Assembly (NCBI GenBank): GCA_012838805.1
Contig: DUON01000012.1
Coordinates: 1 to 55,054, forward strand
DNA length: 55,054 nucleotides
Direction of reading: 5' to 3'
Origin: Clostridiales bacterium
GTDB lineage: Bacteria > Bacillota > Clostridia > Christensenellales > DTU072
This document shows, piece by piece, positions 34,138 to 42,946 of this stretch; the stretch's first letter is position 1, and the number at the start of each line of letters is the position of its first letter. A program made the position numbers and the translations under genes. The notes under the pieces were generated by a model that was given only the letters and a program-made list of their open reading frames with translations, was not told the DNA's origin and did no database searches.

Positions 34138-36027
34138 ATTAAATACACGGATTACAGACTAAGGAAGAGGTTATTGGCAGTTATGACGCTGATAGCCTTT
34201 TTATTTGCCGCTGTTATGGGGAAGCTGATTTATATTCAAATCATAAACAGCAAGAACCTGCAGATAAAAGCCCTTGACCAATGGACAAGGGATATTCCTG
34301 TTGTGGGGGAAAGAGGAGATATCTTTGACCGAAACGGTGAGCTTTTGGCGGATACATTCACGACTTATACCGTATATGTCCGTCCTGTGGCGGTGAAAGA
34401 TAAATACCATACATCTCTTGCGCTAAGCGAAGTTTTGAGCTTAAACAGAGAGAAGCTGTTCATAAAAATGCTCTCCAAAGTCAGCGAAATAACAGTTAAG
34501 AAAAAAGTTACGAAAAAAGAGATGTCCGACATCATAAACTATGGCGGAGTCAGCGGGGTTTATTTTTCTCCCAATATCTCCAGATACTATCCGTATGGAA
34601 ACTTTATGACCCAAATTTTAGGCTTTACAAATATTGACGGCGTGGGGCAAAGCGGAGTAGAAGCGTACTATAACAAATATCTTCAAGGCAAAAACGGATA
34701 TATATTGACCGAAACTGACCTTGTTGGACGGGAGCTTGATGACAGTATCACAAGATATATTCCGGGCAAAAAGGGCGACAATATCTATCTGACCATAGAT
34801 TATTATATTCAGCAGTTTGCTGAAAACGCCGTAGAAAACGCTTTTGTTAAATACAACGCCAAGTCAACAAGCTGTATTGTAATGAACGCAAAGACGGGCG
34901 AAATCTTAGCTATGGCGCAAAGACCTTCTTATGACCTCAACAATGTTCCACGGGACAATGTGGTGGAATTGTTTGAAAATTCAAAGAGTATTTTAGTAAG
35001 CAATGTATATGAGTCGGGCTCTACCTTTAAGATATTGACTACAGCTATGGCTCTTGACTATGAGGTAATGACCCGAGAGCATTCTTTGCATTGCCCCGGC
35101 TACCGCATTGTAGACGGTCAGAGAATAAGATGCTGGAAGACGATAGGTCACGGCTCTTTGTCTTTTGACGAGGGGGTGCAAAATTCCTGCAACTGTCTTT
35201 TTATGGATATGGCGCAAAAAATCGGAGCCAAGAATTTTTATAAGGGGATAGAATATTTTGGACTTACAAAAAAAACCGGAATTGATATGAGCGGTGAGAC
35301 CTCGGGGCTTGTCATACCTTATAAAGATGTAAAGACCGTAGACCTTGCAAGAATGGGGTTTGGTCAGGCGATAGCAGTATCTCCAATAGAGCTTGTCGTC
35401 GCAAGCGCATCGGTATTGAACGGCGGAAGGCTTATGAAACCTTATGTTTTAGATAGGGTGGAAAGAGATAATAAAACGATATTTCAAAATTATCCCATTG
35501 AACGAAATAAGACGATATCCAAAAATACTTCTAAAGAGATGAGGGAAGTGCTTGAACTTGTAGTTACTGACGGCAGCGGAAGGCAAGCAGGGGTGAATGG
35601 GTACAGAATAGGGGGAAAGACCGGAACGGCACAAAAGTACGAAAACGGTGTCATTGCCCATGGAAAATATCTTTCCACATTTTTGGGATACGCTCCCGCA
35701 GAGGACCCCGAATATATAATTTTGATGATGGTGGACGAACCGCAGGGCGGGCTATATTATGGTAGTATTGTAGCCGCTCCGTATGTTGGGGAAATCTTTA
35801 AGAATATATTTGAATATAAAGATATACCTCCGTCCACGCTTAAGCCCAAGGAGCATTTCGCCATGCCGCTTTTGGAGGGACTGACCGTAGCTCAAGCCAA
35901 GAACAAGCTCTATAACCTTGGTTTGTATTATGAAATAGTCGGAGAAGGTGAAAAGGTAGTCAAACAGATCCCAATAGAAAATAGTTTTGTCACGACTGAC
36001 AATATTGTATTAATAGAATTAGGCTGA
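34138..36027 (+). CDS. Class B penicillin-binding protein (FtsI/SpoVD type) with PASTA domain
   Basis: A transpeptidase that cross-links septal or spore peptidoglycan. Visible parts: N-terminal membrane helix, PBP dimerisation domain (GERGDIFDRNGELLAD), transpeptidase domain with the active Ser in SGSTFK, then SCNC and KTGTAQ, and one C-terminal PASTA domain (LLEGLTVAQAKNKLYNLGLYYEIV). The first ordinary start codon in frame is TTG at 34174, which would remove the positive segment KYTDYRLRKR before the helix and has poor ribosome-site spacing. AGAGAGG at 34122-34128 points instead to an ATT codon at 34138, giving 629 residues. Either SpoVD or FtsI is possible; the PASTA domain and sporulation genes nearby lean to SpoVD, but it may do both jobs. 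Confidence 0.9.
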   Translation: MKYTDYRLRKRLLAVMTLIAFLFAAVMGKLIYIQIINSKNLQIKALDQWTRDIPVVGERGDIFDRNGELLADTFTTYTVYVRPVAVKDKYHTSLALSEVLSLNREKLFIKMLSKVSEITVKKKVTKKEMSDIINYGGVSGVYFSPNISRYYPYGNFMTQILGFTNIDGVGQSGVEAYYNKYLQGKNGYILTETDLVGRELDDSITRYIPGKKGDNIYLTIDYYIQQFAENAVENAFVKYNAKSTSCIVMNAKTGEILAMAQRPSYDLNNVPRDNVVELFENSKSILVSNVYESGSTFKILTTAMALDYEVMTREHSLHCPGYRIVDGQRIRCWKTIGHGSLSFDEGVQNSCNCLFMDMAQKIGAKNFYKGIEYFGLTKKTGIDMSGETSGLVIPYKDVKTVDLARMGFGQAIAVSPIELVVASASVLNGGRLMKPYVLDRVERDNKTIFQNYPIERNKTISKNTSKEMREVLELVVTDGSGRQAGVNGYRIGGKTGTAQKYENGVIAHGKYLSTFLGYAPAEDPEYIILMMVDEPQGGLYYGSIVAAPYVGEIFKNIFEYKDIPPSTLKPKEHFAMPLLEGLTVAQAKNKLYNLGLYYEIVGEGEKVVKQIPIENSFVTTDNIVLIELG

Positions 36028-36039
36028 ACGGAGGGAGAA

Positions 36040-37473
36040 ATGAAGCTATGCGAACTGTTAAAAGGTGTGAAAATCATCCATGCAAATATAGGCATGCAAA
36101 GAGAAGTCAATAAAATCGTCATAAACAGCAAAAAAGTAAAGCAAGGCGATGTCTTTATTGCGTTGGAGGGAAGTTCAGACGGTCACGACTTCGCAAAAGA
36201 AGCCTTAAAGAAAAAAGCCGCCGTCGTCATCTGCCAAAAACCTGTCGAGGGCGATTATGTTCTGGTGGAGAACACCCGAAAAGCGTTCGCGATAATGGCG
36301 GCGAATTATTATCAAAACCGTCATAGGGATTTGAAGATAATCACCGTAACGGGCACAAACGGCAAGACTACCATAACTCATATCATAAACGCCATATTAA
36401 AAGAAAACCATAAAACCGCTGTTATTGGGACTTTGGGGGCGATTATCGACAACAAAAGGATCTCTACGGACTTGACGACGCCCGACCCTTTGGAACTGCA
36501 TAAGATATTCTTGGAAGCTTATGAAAAAGGCGTGGAATATGTGATAATGGAAGCAAGTGCCCATGCGATCTATTATGACAAACTCTATGGCATAAAGGCA
36601 GAAATCGCCATTTTTACAAATATATCCCAAGACCATCTTGATTTTTTCGGCTCAATGGAAAAGTACGCCGATACAAAGATAGGATACTTCAATTCCACGA
36701 ATATGAAAATAGGCATAATAAACGCCGACGACAAGTACGCTATGCGCATTTTAGAAAACTCCGAGGGCAATATATTAAGTTATGGTTTAGACAACCCCTC
36801 AGATGTGTTCGCCATGGATATAAAGCGTGTTAAGGCAAAAACTAAATTTATAATCAACGCTTTTGACGAAGTGGCTGAGATATCGGTCAAGCTTTTGGGG
36901 AGGTTCAATGTTTATAATGTTTTGGCGGCTGTGGCTGCGGCTAAGACGCTGAAAGTGCCTATGGAAACTATCTGCTTGGCGCTGTCGGGCATAAAAGATG
37001 TGGAAGGGAGATTTAATATTATAAACAATGATATAACGGTAATAATCGATTATGCGCATACGCCGGACGGATTAACAAATGTGCTTTCGGCGGCAAAAGA
37101 TTTGGAAGGCGGAAAGCTTATCACTGTATTTGGATGTGGCGGCGATAGGGACAAGAGCAAAAGACCGATTATGGGACAAGTGGCTGGGGCTATAAGTGAT
37201 TTCTGTGTGGTGACATCAGATAACCCAAGGTTTGAGAACCCAAACGAAATAATAAAGGATATCGAAAAGGGCATATCGCAAGTTACGGACAAATATATAT
37301 GTATAGAGGACAGAGCCCAAGCGATAGCGTACGCCATAAGGACAGCCGAAAAGGGAGACAAGGTCCTTATCGCTGGAAAGGGGGGAGAGAACTACATAGA
37401 CATAATGGGCGTAAAACTTGAATATTCGGATAAGAAAGCCGCAAAAGCGGCATTGAGGAGTTATCGAAATTGA
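36040..37473 (+). CDS. murE: MurE, UDP-MurNAc-tripeptide synthetase (meso-DAP type)
   Basis: Adds the third amino acid to the peptidoglycan precursor. In 477 residues: N-terminal UDP-binding domain, ATP loop GTNGKTT (about 106-112), central TTPDPLELH, and C-terminal SDNPRFENP (about residues 391-399). The DNPR motif marks enzymes that add meso-diaminopimelate, not L-lysine. ATG after GGAGGGAGAA. Its TGA overlaps the TTG start of mraY; murF, which usually follows, is absent. Confidence 0.96.
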   Translation: MKLCELLKGVKIIHANIGMQREVNKIVINSKKVKQGDVFIALEGSSDGHDFAKEALKKKAAVVICQKPVEGDYVLVENTRKAFAIMAANYYQNRHRDLKIITVTGTNGKTTITHIINAILKENHKTAVIGTLGAIIDNKRISTDLTTPDPLELHKIFLEAYEKGVEYVIMEASAHAIYYDKLYGIKAEIAIFTNISQDHLDFFGSMEKYADTKIGYFNSTNMKIGIINADDKYAMRILENSEGNILSYGLDNPSDVFAMDIKRVKAKTKFIINAFDEVAEISVKLLGRFNVYNVLAAVAAAKTLKVPMETICLALSGIKDVEGRFNIINNDITVIIDYAHTPDGLTNVLSAAKDLEGGKLITVFGCGGDRDKSKRPIMGQVAGAISDFCVVTSDNPRFENPNEIIKDIEKGISQVTDKYICIEDRAQAIAYAIRTAEKGDKVLIAGKGGENYIDIMGVKLEYSDKKAAKAALRSYRN

Positions 37474-38462
37474 CACATTATTTATTGGCTATTCTGATAG
37501 CGTTTTTTGGCGGAATGATACTGGCGCCCATAATTGTCAGACTGATAAAAAGCCTAAATGTCAAGCAGACAATACTCTCTTATGTATCCCAGCACGAGAG
37601 CAAACAAGGCATACCGACCATGGGGGGAAGTATCTTTATTCTGCCCGCTTGTATAGCGACTTTCGCCCTTGGGGGTGGGAACTATGTATTTGCGATTTTT
37701 GCAGTTTTATTGACTATCAGCTATGCCGTCATAGGTTTTCTGGATGACTTCTTAAAAGTTAGTTTGAAAAGGAATATGGGACTTAGGGGCTATCAAAAGA
37801 TAGTGTCCCAAGTCATGATAGCTTTGATAGCGTCATATTTTGCGTACCGAAATGATTTTGTGGGCTCCGCCATAAAGCTGCCCATAATTGGCGGAGAGCT
37901 GGACTTGAAGTGGTGGTATATTCCATTCAGCATGTTTGTGTATGTGGCTTTGACTAATTCCGTAAACCTTACTGACGGATTGGACGGTCTAAGTGCGACC
38001 ACATCAAGCGTATATTTTGCAATATTTTTTGTGGTGATTTATTTTCAAATGAATTTCGCGAACGAATCGGGCAGGACGATATATGCCAAAGAGCTACATG
38101 GACTGTTGATTTTTATCGCTTCACTATTGGGGGGACTTGGAGCATTTCTATGGTTTAACAGTTACAGGGCGAAAATTATCATGGGGGACATGGGAGCTAT
38201 GGCTTTAGGGGGCGCCGCCGCTATGGTGGCTTTGATATCAAAAAACCCATTATTAATTTTATTAACAGGCATAATGTTTGTTATCTCCAGCATATCAGTA
38301 ATAATACAGGTGATAGTCTTTAAGCTAAAAAAGAAAAAAGTCTGGTTTATGTCGCCCTATCATCATCATCTGGAATTAAAGGGACATAGCGAGGCAAAGA
38401 TTGTGTCTTATTATGCAATAATCACCTTTATCGGCGGAGTAGTTAGTTTAATTGTTATGTGA
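37470..38462 (+). CDS. mraY: MraY, phospho-MurNAc-pentapeptide transferase
   Basis: Transfers phospho-MurNAc-pentapeptide to undecaprenyl phosphate, forming lipid I. In 330 residues there are about ten membrane helices and the family motifs GTPTMGG-like QGIPTMGG (about 47-54), the Asp pair FLDDFLK (about 90-96), NLTDGLDGL (about 166-174) and the histidine-rich MSPYHHHLELKG (about 290-301). The start is TTG, overlapping the murE stop, with TTGAGGAG nearby as ribosome site. murD follows. Confidence 0.97.
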   Translation: MTHYLLAILIAFFGGMILAPIIVRLIKSLNVKQTILSYVSQHESKQGIPTMGGSIFILPACIATFALGGGNYVFAIFAVLLTISYAVIGFLDDFLKVSLKRNMGLRGYQKIVSQVMIALIASYFAYRNDFVGSAIKLPIIGGELDLKWWYIPFSMFVYVALTNSVNLTDGLDGLSATTSSVYFAIFFVVIYFQMNFANESGRTIYAKELHGLLIFIASLLGGLGAFLWFNSYRAKIIMGDMGAMALGGAAAMVALISKNPLLILLTGIMFVISSISVIIQVIVFKLKKKKVWFMSPYHHHLELKGHSEAKIVSYYAIITFIGGVVSLIVM

Positions 38463-38470
38463 GGTGTGTT

Positions 38471-39781
38471 ATGAAACTAGAGGGGAAAAGAACGCTTGTT
38501 TTGGGCATGAAAGCAAGCGGAATATCTGCTTGTAATCTATTAAGGGAAAAAAAGGCGATTGTCAGCTATTATGACGACTTTATCAATCCGCTTCCAAATG
38601 ATTTTGAAAATATGAAAGACAAAAGTATGGACGAAATCCTATACGGTGTAAGTCTAATTGTCGTCAGTCCGTCCATTACCGAAAGACACGATGTAATATT
38701 AGAGGCAAAAAAGAGAAGAATACCCGTAATCAGCGAATTAGAACTTGGAGCAAGCTTCTTAAGCTGTCCCATAATCGCAATCACTGGTACAAACGGTAAG
38801 ACCACAACTGCATGCATGCTGGAAAAGATATTCTCCGCCACCGGAAAAAAGGTCAAGACTATGGGGAATATCGGATACCCCGTATCCCAAGTCATTTTAG
38901 ATAAGACAAGATTAGATATAGCGATAGTCGAGGCTTCGGGGTTTCAGCTTGAAAATATAAGGGCTTTTCATCCGTACATAAGTATCTTGACCAATCTTGC
39001 GCCCGACCACATGGAAAGGTATTCGGATTTTAACGAATACATAAAGGTCAAAACAAACATATTTAAGAATCAAACTGAAAGGGACTTTTCGCTCTTGAAT
39101 ATAGACGATAAGAATGTTAGAGGCGTCTATAATGCCTGCAAAGGCAAGGTGATAGCGATAAGTGCAAAAAAAAGGTCGGCGCCAGTTTATATAAAGGACA
39201 ATTATTTTTTCTGGCAGGACGACGCTTTATGCCATATAAAAGAAGCACGTTCAAGGGGAGAACACAACCGTTATAATCTCTTAATGGCGATAAATACGGC
39301 GTTGATTTTCGGATGCAATAGAGAGCATATCTTGAATTTAATAAGGGATTACGCTCCGCTTCCGCATAGAGTGGAATATGTGACCACAATAAGGGGAAAG
39401 AGCTTTTATAACGATTCCAAAGGCACAAATATTCATTCCTGCCGCTATGCCATAAATTCCCTTGAGGGGGATATAGGGCTGATAATGGGCGGATATGACA
39501 AGAACGAGGACTATTCGGAGTTCTTTGAGAATATAGACCCCAAGGTCAAATATGTAACCGCGACGGGTTCAAACGCTGAAAAAATCTGTTCGCAGGCGTT
39601 AAAAATGGGGTACTGCAACATAAGCCTTGAAGAGAGCTTGGAAGACTGCATATATAAACTTATGGAAAAAGATGTCATGAATATATTGTTCTCTCCTTCG
39701 GCGGCGAGCTTTGACCGCTATAAGAACTTTGCGGAAAGGGGAGATGTTTTCAAAGGGCTTGTTTATGAAATTAAGCCGTAA
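38471..39781 (+). CDS. murD: MurD, UDP-MurNAc-alanine D-glutamate ligase
   Basis: Adds D-glutamate to UDP-MurNAc-L-alanine. In 436 residues: N-terminal dinucleotide-like fold (GMKASGISACNLL), ATP loop GTNGKTTTACML (about 107-118), VEASGFQLENI, and the C-terminal domain with HRVEYV, NDSKGTN and SPSAASFDRYKNFAERGDVFK. ATG at 38471 follows GAGGTG; a GTG slightly upstream is less likely. Its end overlaps the ftsW start by 17 nt. Confidence 0.96.
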   Translation: MKLEGKRTLVLGMKASGISACNLLREKKAIVSYYDDFINPLPNDFENMKDKSMDEILYGVSLIVVSPSITERHDVILEAKKRRIPVISELELGASFLSCPIIAITGTNGKTTTACMLEKIFSATGKKVKTMGNIGYPVSQVILDKTRLDIAIVEASGFQLENIRAFHPYISILTNLAPDHMERYSDFNEYIKVKTNIFKNQTERDFSLLNIDDKNVRGVYNACKGKVIAISAKKRSAPVYIKDNYFFWQDDALCHIKEARSRGEHNRYNLLMAINTALIFGCNREHILNLIRDYAPLPHRVEYVTTIRGKSFYNDSKGTNIHSCRYAINSLEGDIGLIMGGYDKNEDYSEFFENIDPKVKYVTATGSNAEKICSQALKMGYCNISLEESLEDCIYKLMEKDVMNILFSPSAASFDRYKNFAERGDVFKGLVYEIKP

Positions 39782-40856
39782 CATTGCCATATGCAGCATA
39801 TTTTTAGGGCTTTTTGGCATCGTTATGATTTATTCGGCAAGCTCATATTCGGCTAAGCTGGACTTTAACGACGAATTTTTTTATGTGAAAAAACAAGCGC
39901 TAGCTTTTGTCGCTGGCTTAGTCGCCATGTTCATGGGCTGGAAATTAAATCTGAAATACCTCAACAAATTCAAATGGGCAATTTTGATTTTATCTCTTAT
40001 ACTCCTTGGGCTTGTGTTTGTTCCGGGGTTGGGCGTTGAGAGTTTCGGGGCGAAGAGGTGGCTGAATTTGGGGTTTACTACTCTTCAGCCCTCTGAGCTT
40101 TCAAAGTTCGGACTTATGATATTTCTTGCGGGATACTTGAGCGAAAATCCGCCCGACAAATTCAAGCAGCTGATAGTACCGCTTATTAGCGGGTTGGGGA
40201 TGTGCGTCTTGATAGTGCTTGAACCCAACATGTCGATTACTATATGCGTGGCGACAGGGCTTTTGATTATGCTTTATGTGGCGGGCACGCCCAAAAAATG
40301 GTTTGTCATATTGTTTGTTCTTGCCTTTGTTGCCGCCGTCGTTTTGATAATAATTGAACCGTATAGGATAAAGAGATTGACTGCTTTTTTCAATCCATGG
40401 CAGAATCCCCAAGCCGAGGGATACCAGCTTATACAGTCGTATTATGCGCTGGGAGGCGGAGGTCTTTTTGGTGTGGGGCTATTTCGAAGCCGTCAAAAAT
40501 ATCTGTTTTTGCCGTTTGCGGAGAGCGATTTCATTTTTTCGGTTATTGGAGAAGAGCTTGGGCTTTTTGGATGTCTTTTTATAATGGCGGTCTTTGCGGT
40601 TTTTATATTTAGCGGTATTAAAATCGCATTAAGAGCGGGGTGTTTGTATCATACGCTTTTGGCTACGGGTATTATCGGAATTATTGGTTTGCAGACGCTT
40701 GTCAATATGGCAGTAGTGACGGGAGCGATACCACCAACGGGGCTGCCGCTTCCTTTTATAAGCGCCGGCGGAACGGCTCTTATGACATATATGTTTGTAT
40801 CGGGAGTTCTCATAAACATAGCTTCACCAAAGCCAAAATCAAACCATAAAATGTAA
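39765..40856 (+). CDS. ftsW: FtsW/SpoVE SEDS glycosyltransferase
   Basis: A polytopic SEDS protein that polymerises lipid II at the septum with its partner class B PBP, here encoded upstream. In 363 residues there are about ten helices. Conserved segments include YSASSYSA in the first outer loop, FGAKRWLNLG...QPSELSKFG (about 87-108), GYQLIQSYYALGGGGLFGVGL (the catalytic loop region), FIFSVIGEELGL, and GLPLPFISAGGTAL (about 325-338). ATG at 39765 overlaps murD; AAAGGG lies 8 nt before it. FtsW and SpoVE cannot be told apart here. Confidence 0.94.
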   Translation: MKLSRNIAICSIFLGLFGIVMIYSASSYSAKLDFNDEFFYVKKQALAFVAGLVAMFMGWKLNLKYLNKFKWAILILSLILLGLVFVPGLGVESFGAKRWLNLGFTTLQPSELSKFGLMIFLAGYLSENPPDKFKQLIVPLISGLGMCVLIVLEPNMSITICVATGLLIMLYVAGTPKKWFVILFVLAFVAAVVLIIIEPYRIKRLTAFFNPWQNPQAEGYQLIQSYYALGGGGLFGVGLFRSRQKYLFLPFAESDFIFSVIGEELGLFGCLFIMAVFAVFIFSGIKIALRAGCLYHTLLATGIIGIIGLQTLVNMAVVTGAIPPTGLPLPFISAGGTALMTYMFVSGVLINIASPKPKSNHKM

Positions 40857-40882
40857 TGTTAGCTTAAAAAATGGAGTGATAT

Positions 40883-42133
40883 ATGGCAAAATTGGTGATA
40901 AATGGCGGAAATCGCCTTTATGGTTGCGTGGAAGTGCAAGGCGCAAAAAACGCTATTCTTCCGCTTATGGCAGCCGCTATGCTTACTGATGAAAAAGTGG
41001 TGATAAAGAATGTTCCCAATTTAATAGATGTACATAATATGTCAAAAATTCTTTTGGCTCTTGGCGCTGATATAGATATCAGTTCGGATCGTGCCTTAAT
41101 CTCAGCCGCAAATCTTAAATCTTCTGAAATAGCCCATATCCTTGCAAAGGAGCTTAGAAGCTCTATTTTTCTGCTCGGTCCAGTTTTGGGAAGACTCAAA
41201 CAAGCCAAAGTCGCTTATCCGGGAGGGTGCGACATCGGACTAAGACCTATTGACATTCATCTGAAAGCATTGAGGGAGATGAATGTCAAGATAGTGGAAA
41301 GGTCAGGATACATATATTGCGATGCGTCAAAGATGACGCCCACGGAGCTTATGCTGGACTATCCAAGCGTGGGCGCTACGGAAAATATTATACTTGCGTC
41401 GGCGACTTTGAAAGGCAAGACTACGATTATGAACGCCGCCAGAGAGCCTGAAATTGTGGACTTACAGAATTTCCTCAATACAATGGGCGGAAATGTCAAA
41501 GGAGCAGGAACGCCGTTTATAGAAATAGAGGGCGTGGAAAGACTTCATGGCAGTGAATACAGAGCTATGGGGGATAGGATAGTCGCAGGAACATATGCCA
41601 TAGCCGCCGCGATGTGCGGCGGCGAAATAGTTCTAAAAGGGTGTAAGGCAGAACACATACAGTCGCTTCTTTCCAAATTATCCAAAACCTCTTGCAATAT
41701 CAAGCATATAGGTGATAATATAGAAATAGCCGCCAAGACAAAAAGAGAGGCGATTGAATACATAGAGACCCAGCCTTATCCTGGCTTCCCCACCGATTTA
41801 CAGGCGCCCATTATTGCTTTGCAGACCATATCCCACGGCGTCAGCGTAATCACAGAGAATATTTTTGAAAATCGGTATAAACATGTATGCGAGCTGTTAA
41901 AAATGGGAGCCAACATAAGGGTAAAGGGCAGAACGGCGATAGTCAGAGGAGTTGAGCGCCTAAGCGGAGCTGAGGTGATATCTCAAGATTTGAGAGGGGG
42001 GGCGGCTTTGGTGCTTGCGGGCTTAAACGCCATAGGCACAACGATAATTAGTAATGTCCATCACATAGACAGAGGATACGAGGACATAGAAAAAGTGTTG
42101 AAGAGATTAGGAGCAGACATAAGAAGAGTATGA
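40883..42133 (+). CDS. murA: MurA, UDP-GlcNAc enolpyruvyl transferase
   Basis: First committed step of peptidoglycan synthesis: joins enolpyruvate from PEP to UDP-GlcNAc. In 416 residues, GAKNAILPLMAAAML (about 20-34) contains the Lys-Asn pair for substrate binding. The loop that holds the catalytic Cys in most MurA reads AYPGGCDIGLRPIDIHL, with Cys present (about residue 116); this is the fosfomycin-sensitive form. It sits where murG is expected in a dcw cluster. ATGA overlap with the next gene. Confidence 0.96.
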   Translation: MAKLVINGGNRLYGCVEVQGAKNAILPLMAAAMLTDEKVVIKNVPNLIDVHNMSKILLALGADIDISSDRALISAANLKSSEIAHILAKELRSSIFLLGPVLGRLKQAKVAYPGGCDIGLRPIDIHLKALREMNVKIVERSGYIYCDASKMTPTELMLDYPSVGATENIILASATLKGKTTIMNAAREPEIVDLQNFLNTMGGNVKGAGTPFIEIEGVERLHGSEYRAMGDRIVAGTYAIAAAMCGGEIVLKGCKAEHIQSLLSKLSKTSCNIKHIGDNIEIAAKTKREAIEYIETQPYPGFPTDLQAPIIALQTISHGVSVITENIFENRYKHVCELLKMGANIRVKGRTAIVRGVERLSGAEVISQDLRGGAALVLAGLNAIGTTIISNVHHIDRGYEDIEKVLKRLGADIRRV

Positions 42134-42831
42134 AGAAAAAATATATCGCGTTCGGAGTAGGGTTGCTGATAATCGCAGCAATCGTAGTTTTTGCGAACAT
42201 ATTTTTAATAAAAAGCGTGGATGTGGTCTTTGTCGCCAAACCCAAGTTTGCTGACGAAGACAGCATTATCCATGCGTCCAAAATATCTTTGAATACAAAT
42301 ATCTTTAATCTTGACGATAAAGAGATTGAGAAAAACATCGCTTCAATTTATGACGACAATTCGCTTCAAGTACTCAATATCGAAAGGGTCTTTCCCAATA
42401 AGGTCAGAATCCATGTAAATGAAAGAAAACCCATTTTGATAGTGCCTTACATGGAAGAAAACGGCGAAAAATGCATACCTACCGATATTGACTTTCAAAT
42501 GGTAAAAGTTAGAGATAAGCAAGAAATAAACTACCCTGCGATACTCATAAAAGGAGCATTTGTCACCGATTCTTTTAATATTGGAGCTTTTAGGCAGATA
42601 AACAAAATAATGAAAGCTTTTAAGGATTTGAAGTTCACCGAAGACGGAATGACTACTTTTATTAAAGAGATAGTGGTCGGTGAAGATCATATAAGAGTCG
42701 TCTTAAGGCATGGAGACTGTGTTTTTGAGCTGGAAAGAGACGAAGATATTTATAACAGAACCTTGGACGCGTATAACAAGTTTTTAAGCCTTGATTATGC
42801 CGACAGAACTGCCTTTCATATAAATGCTTAA
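42130..42831 (+). CDS. ftsQ: FtsQ/DivIB-like division protein
   Basis: A 233-residue bitopic membrane protein. The cytoplasmic part is only about five residues (MKKKY), the helix covers about 6-30, and an outer POTRA-like domain follows (VDVVFVAKPKFADEDSIIHAS...), then a beta domain with RVFPNKVRIHVNERKPILIV, the usual FtsQ/DivIB pattern. It stabilises the FtsL-FtsB partners in known systems. Position before ftsA and ftsZ supports the call. ATG overlaps the murA stop. Confidence 0.88.
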   Translation: MKKKYIAFGVGLLIIAAIVVFANIFLIKSVDVVFVAKPKFADEDSIIHASKISLNTNIFNLDDKEIEKNIASIYDDNSLQVLNIERVFPNKVRIHVNERKPILIVPYMEENGEKCIPTDIDFQMVKVRDKQEINYPAILIKGAFVTDSFNIGAFRQINKIMKAFKDLKFTEDGMTTFIKEIVVGEDHIRVVLRHGDCVFELERDEDIYNRTLDAYNKFLSLDYADRTAFHINA

Positions 42832-42891
42832 TATATAGCTATTCAATAAATTCTTTGACTTAATCCTATCTTGCGACAGCATTTATCTTTA

Positions 42892-42920
42892 TTGACATAT
42901 TAATTTCATTAATATATAAT
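42892..42920 (+). promoter_or_regulatory. Full-consensus promoter for ftsA-ftsZ
   Basis: TTGACA (42892-42897), 17-nt spacer, TATAAT (42915-42920), a perfect match to the vegetative consensus, 27 bp before ftsA. So ftsAZ can be expressed independently of the upstream wall genes. Confidence 0.85.
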
Positions 42921-42946
42921 TAATTTATATATTATTGGAGAATTTT

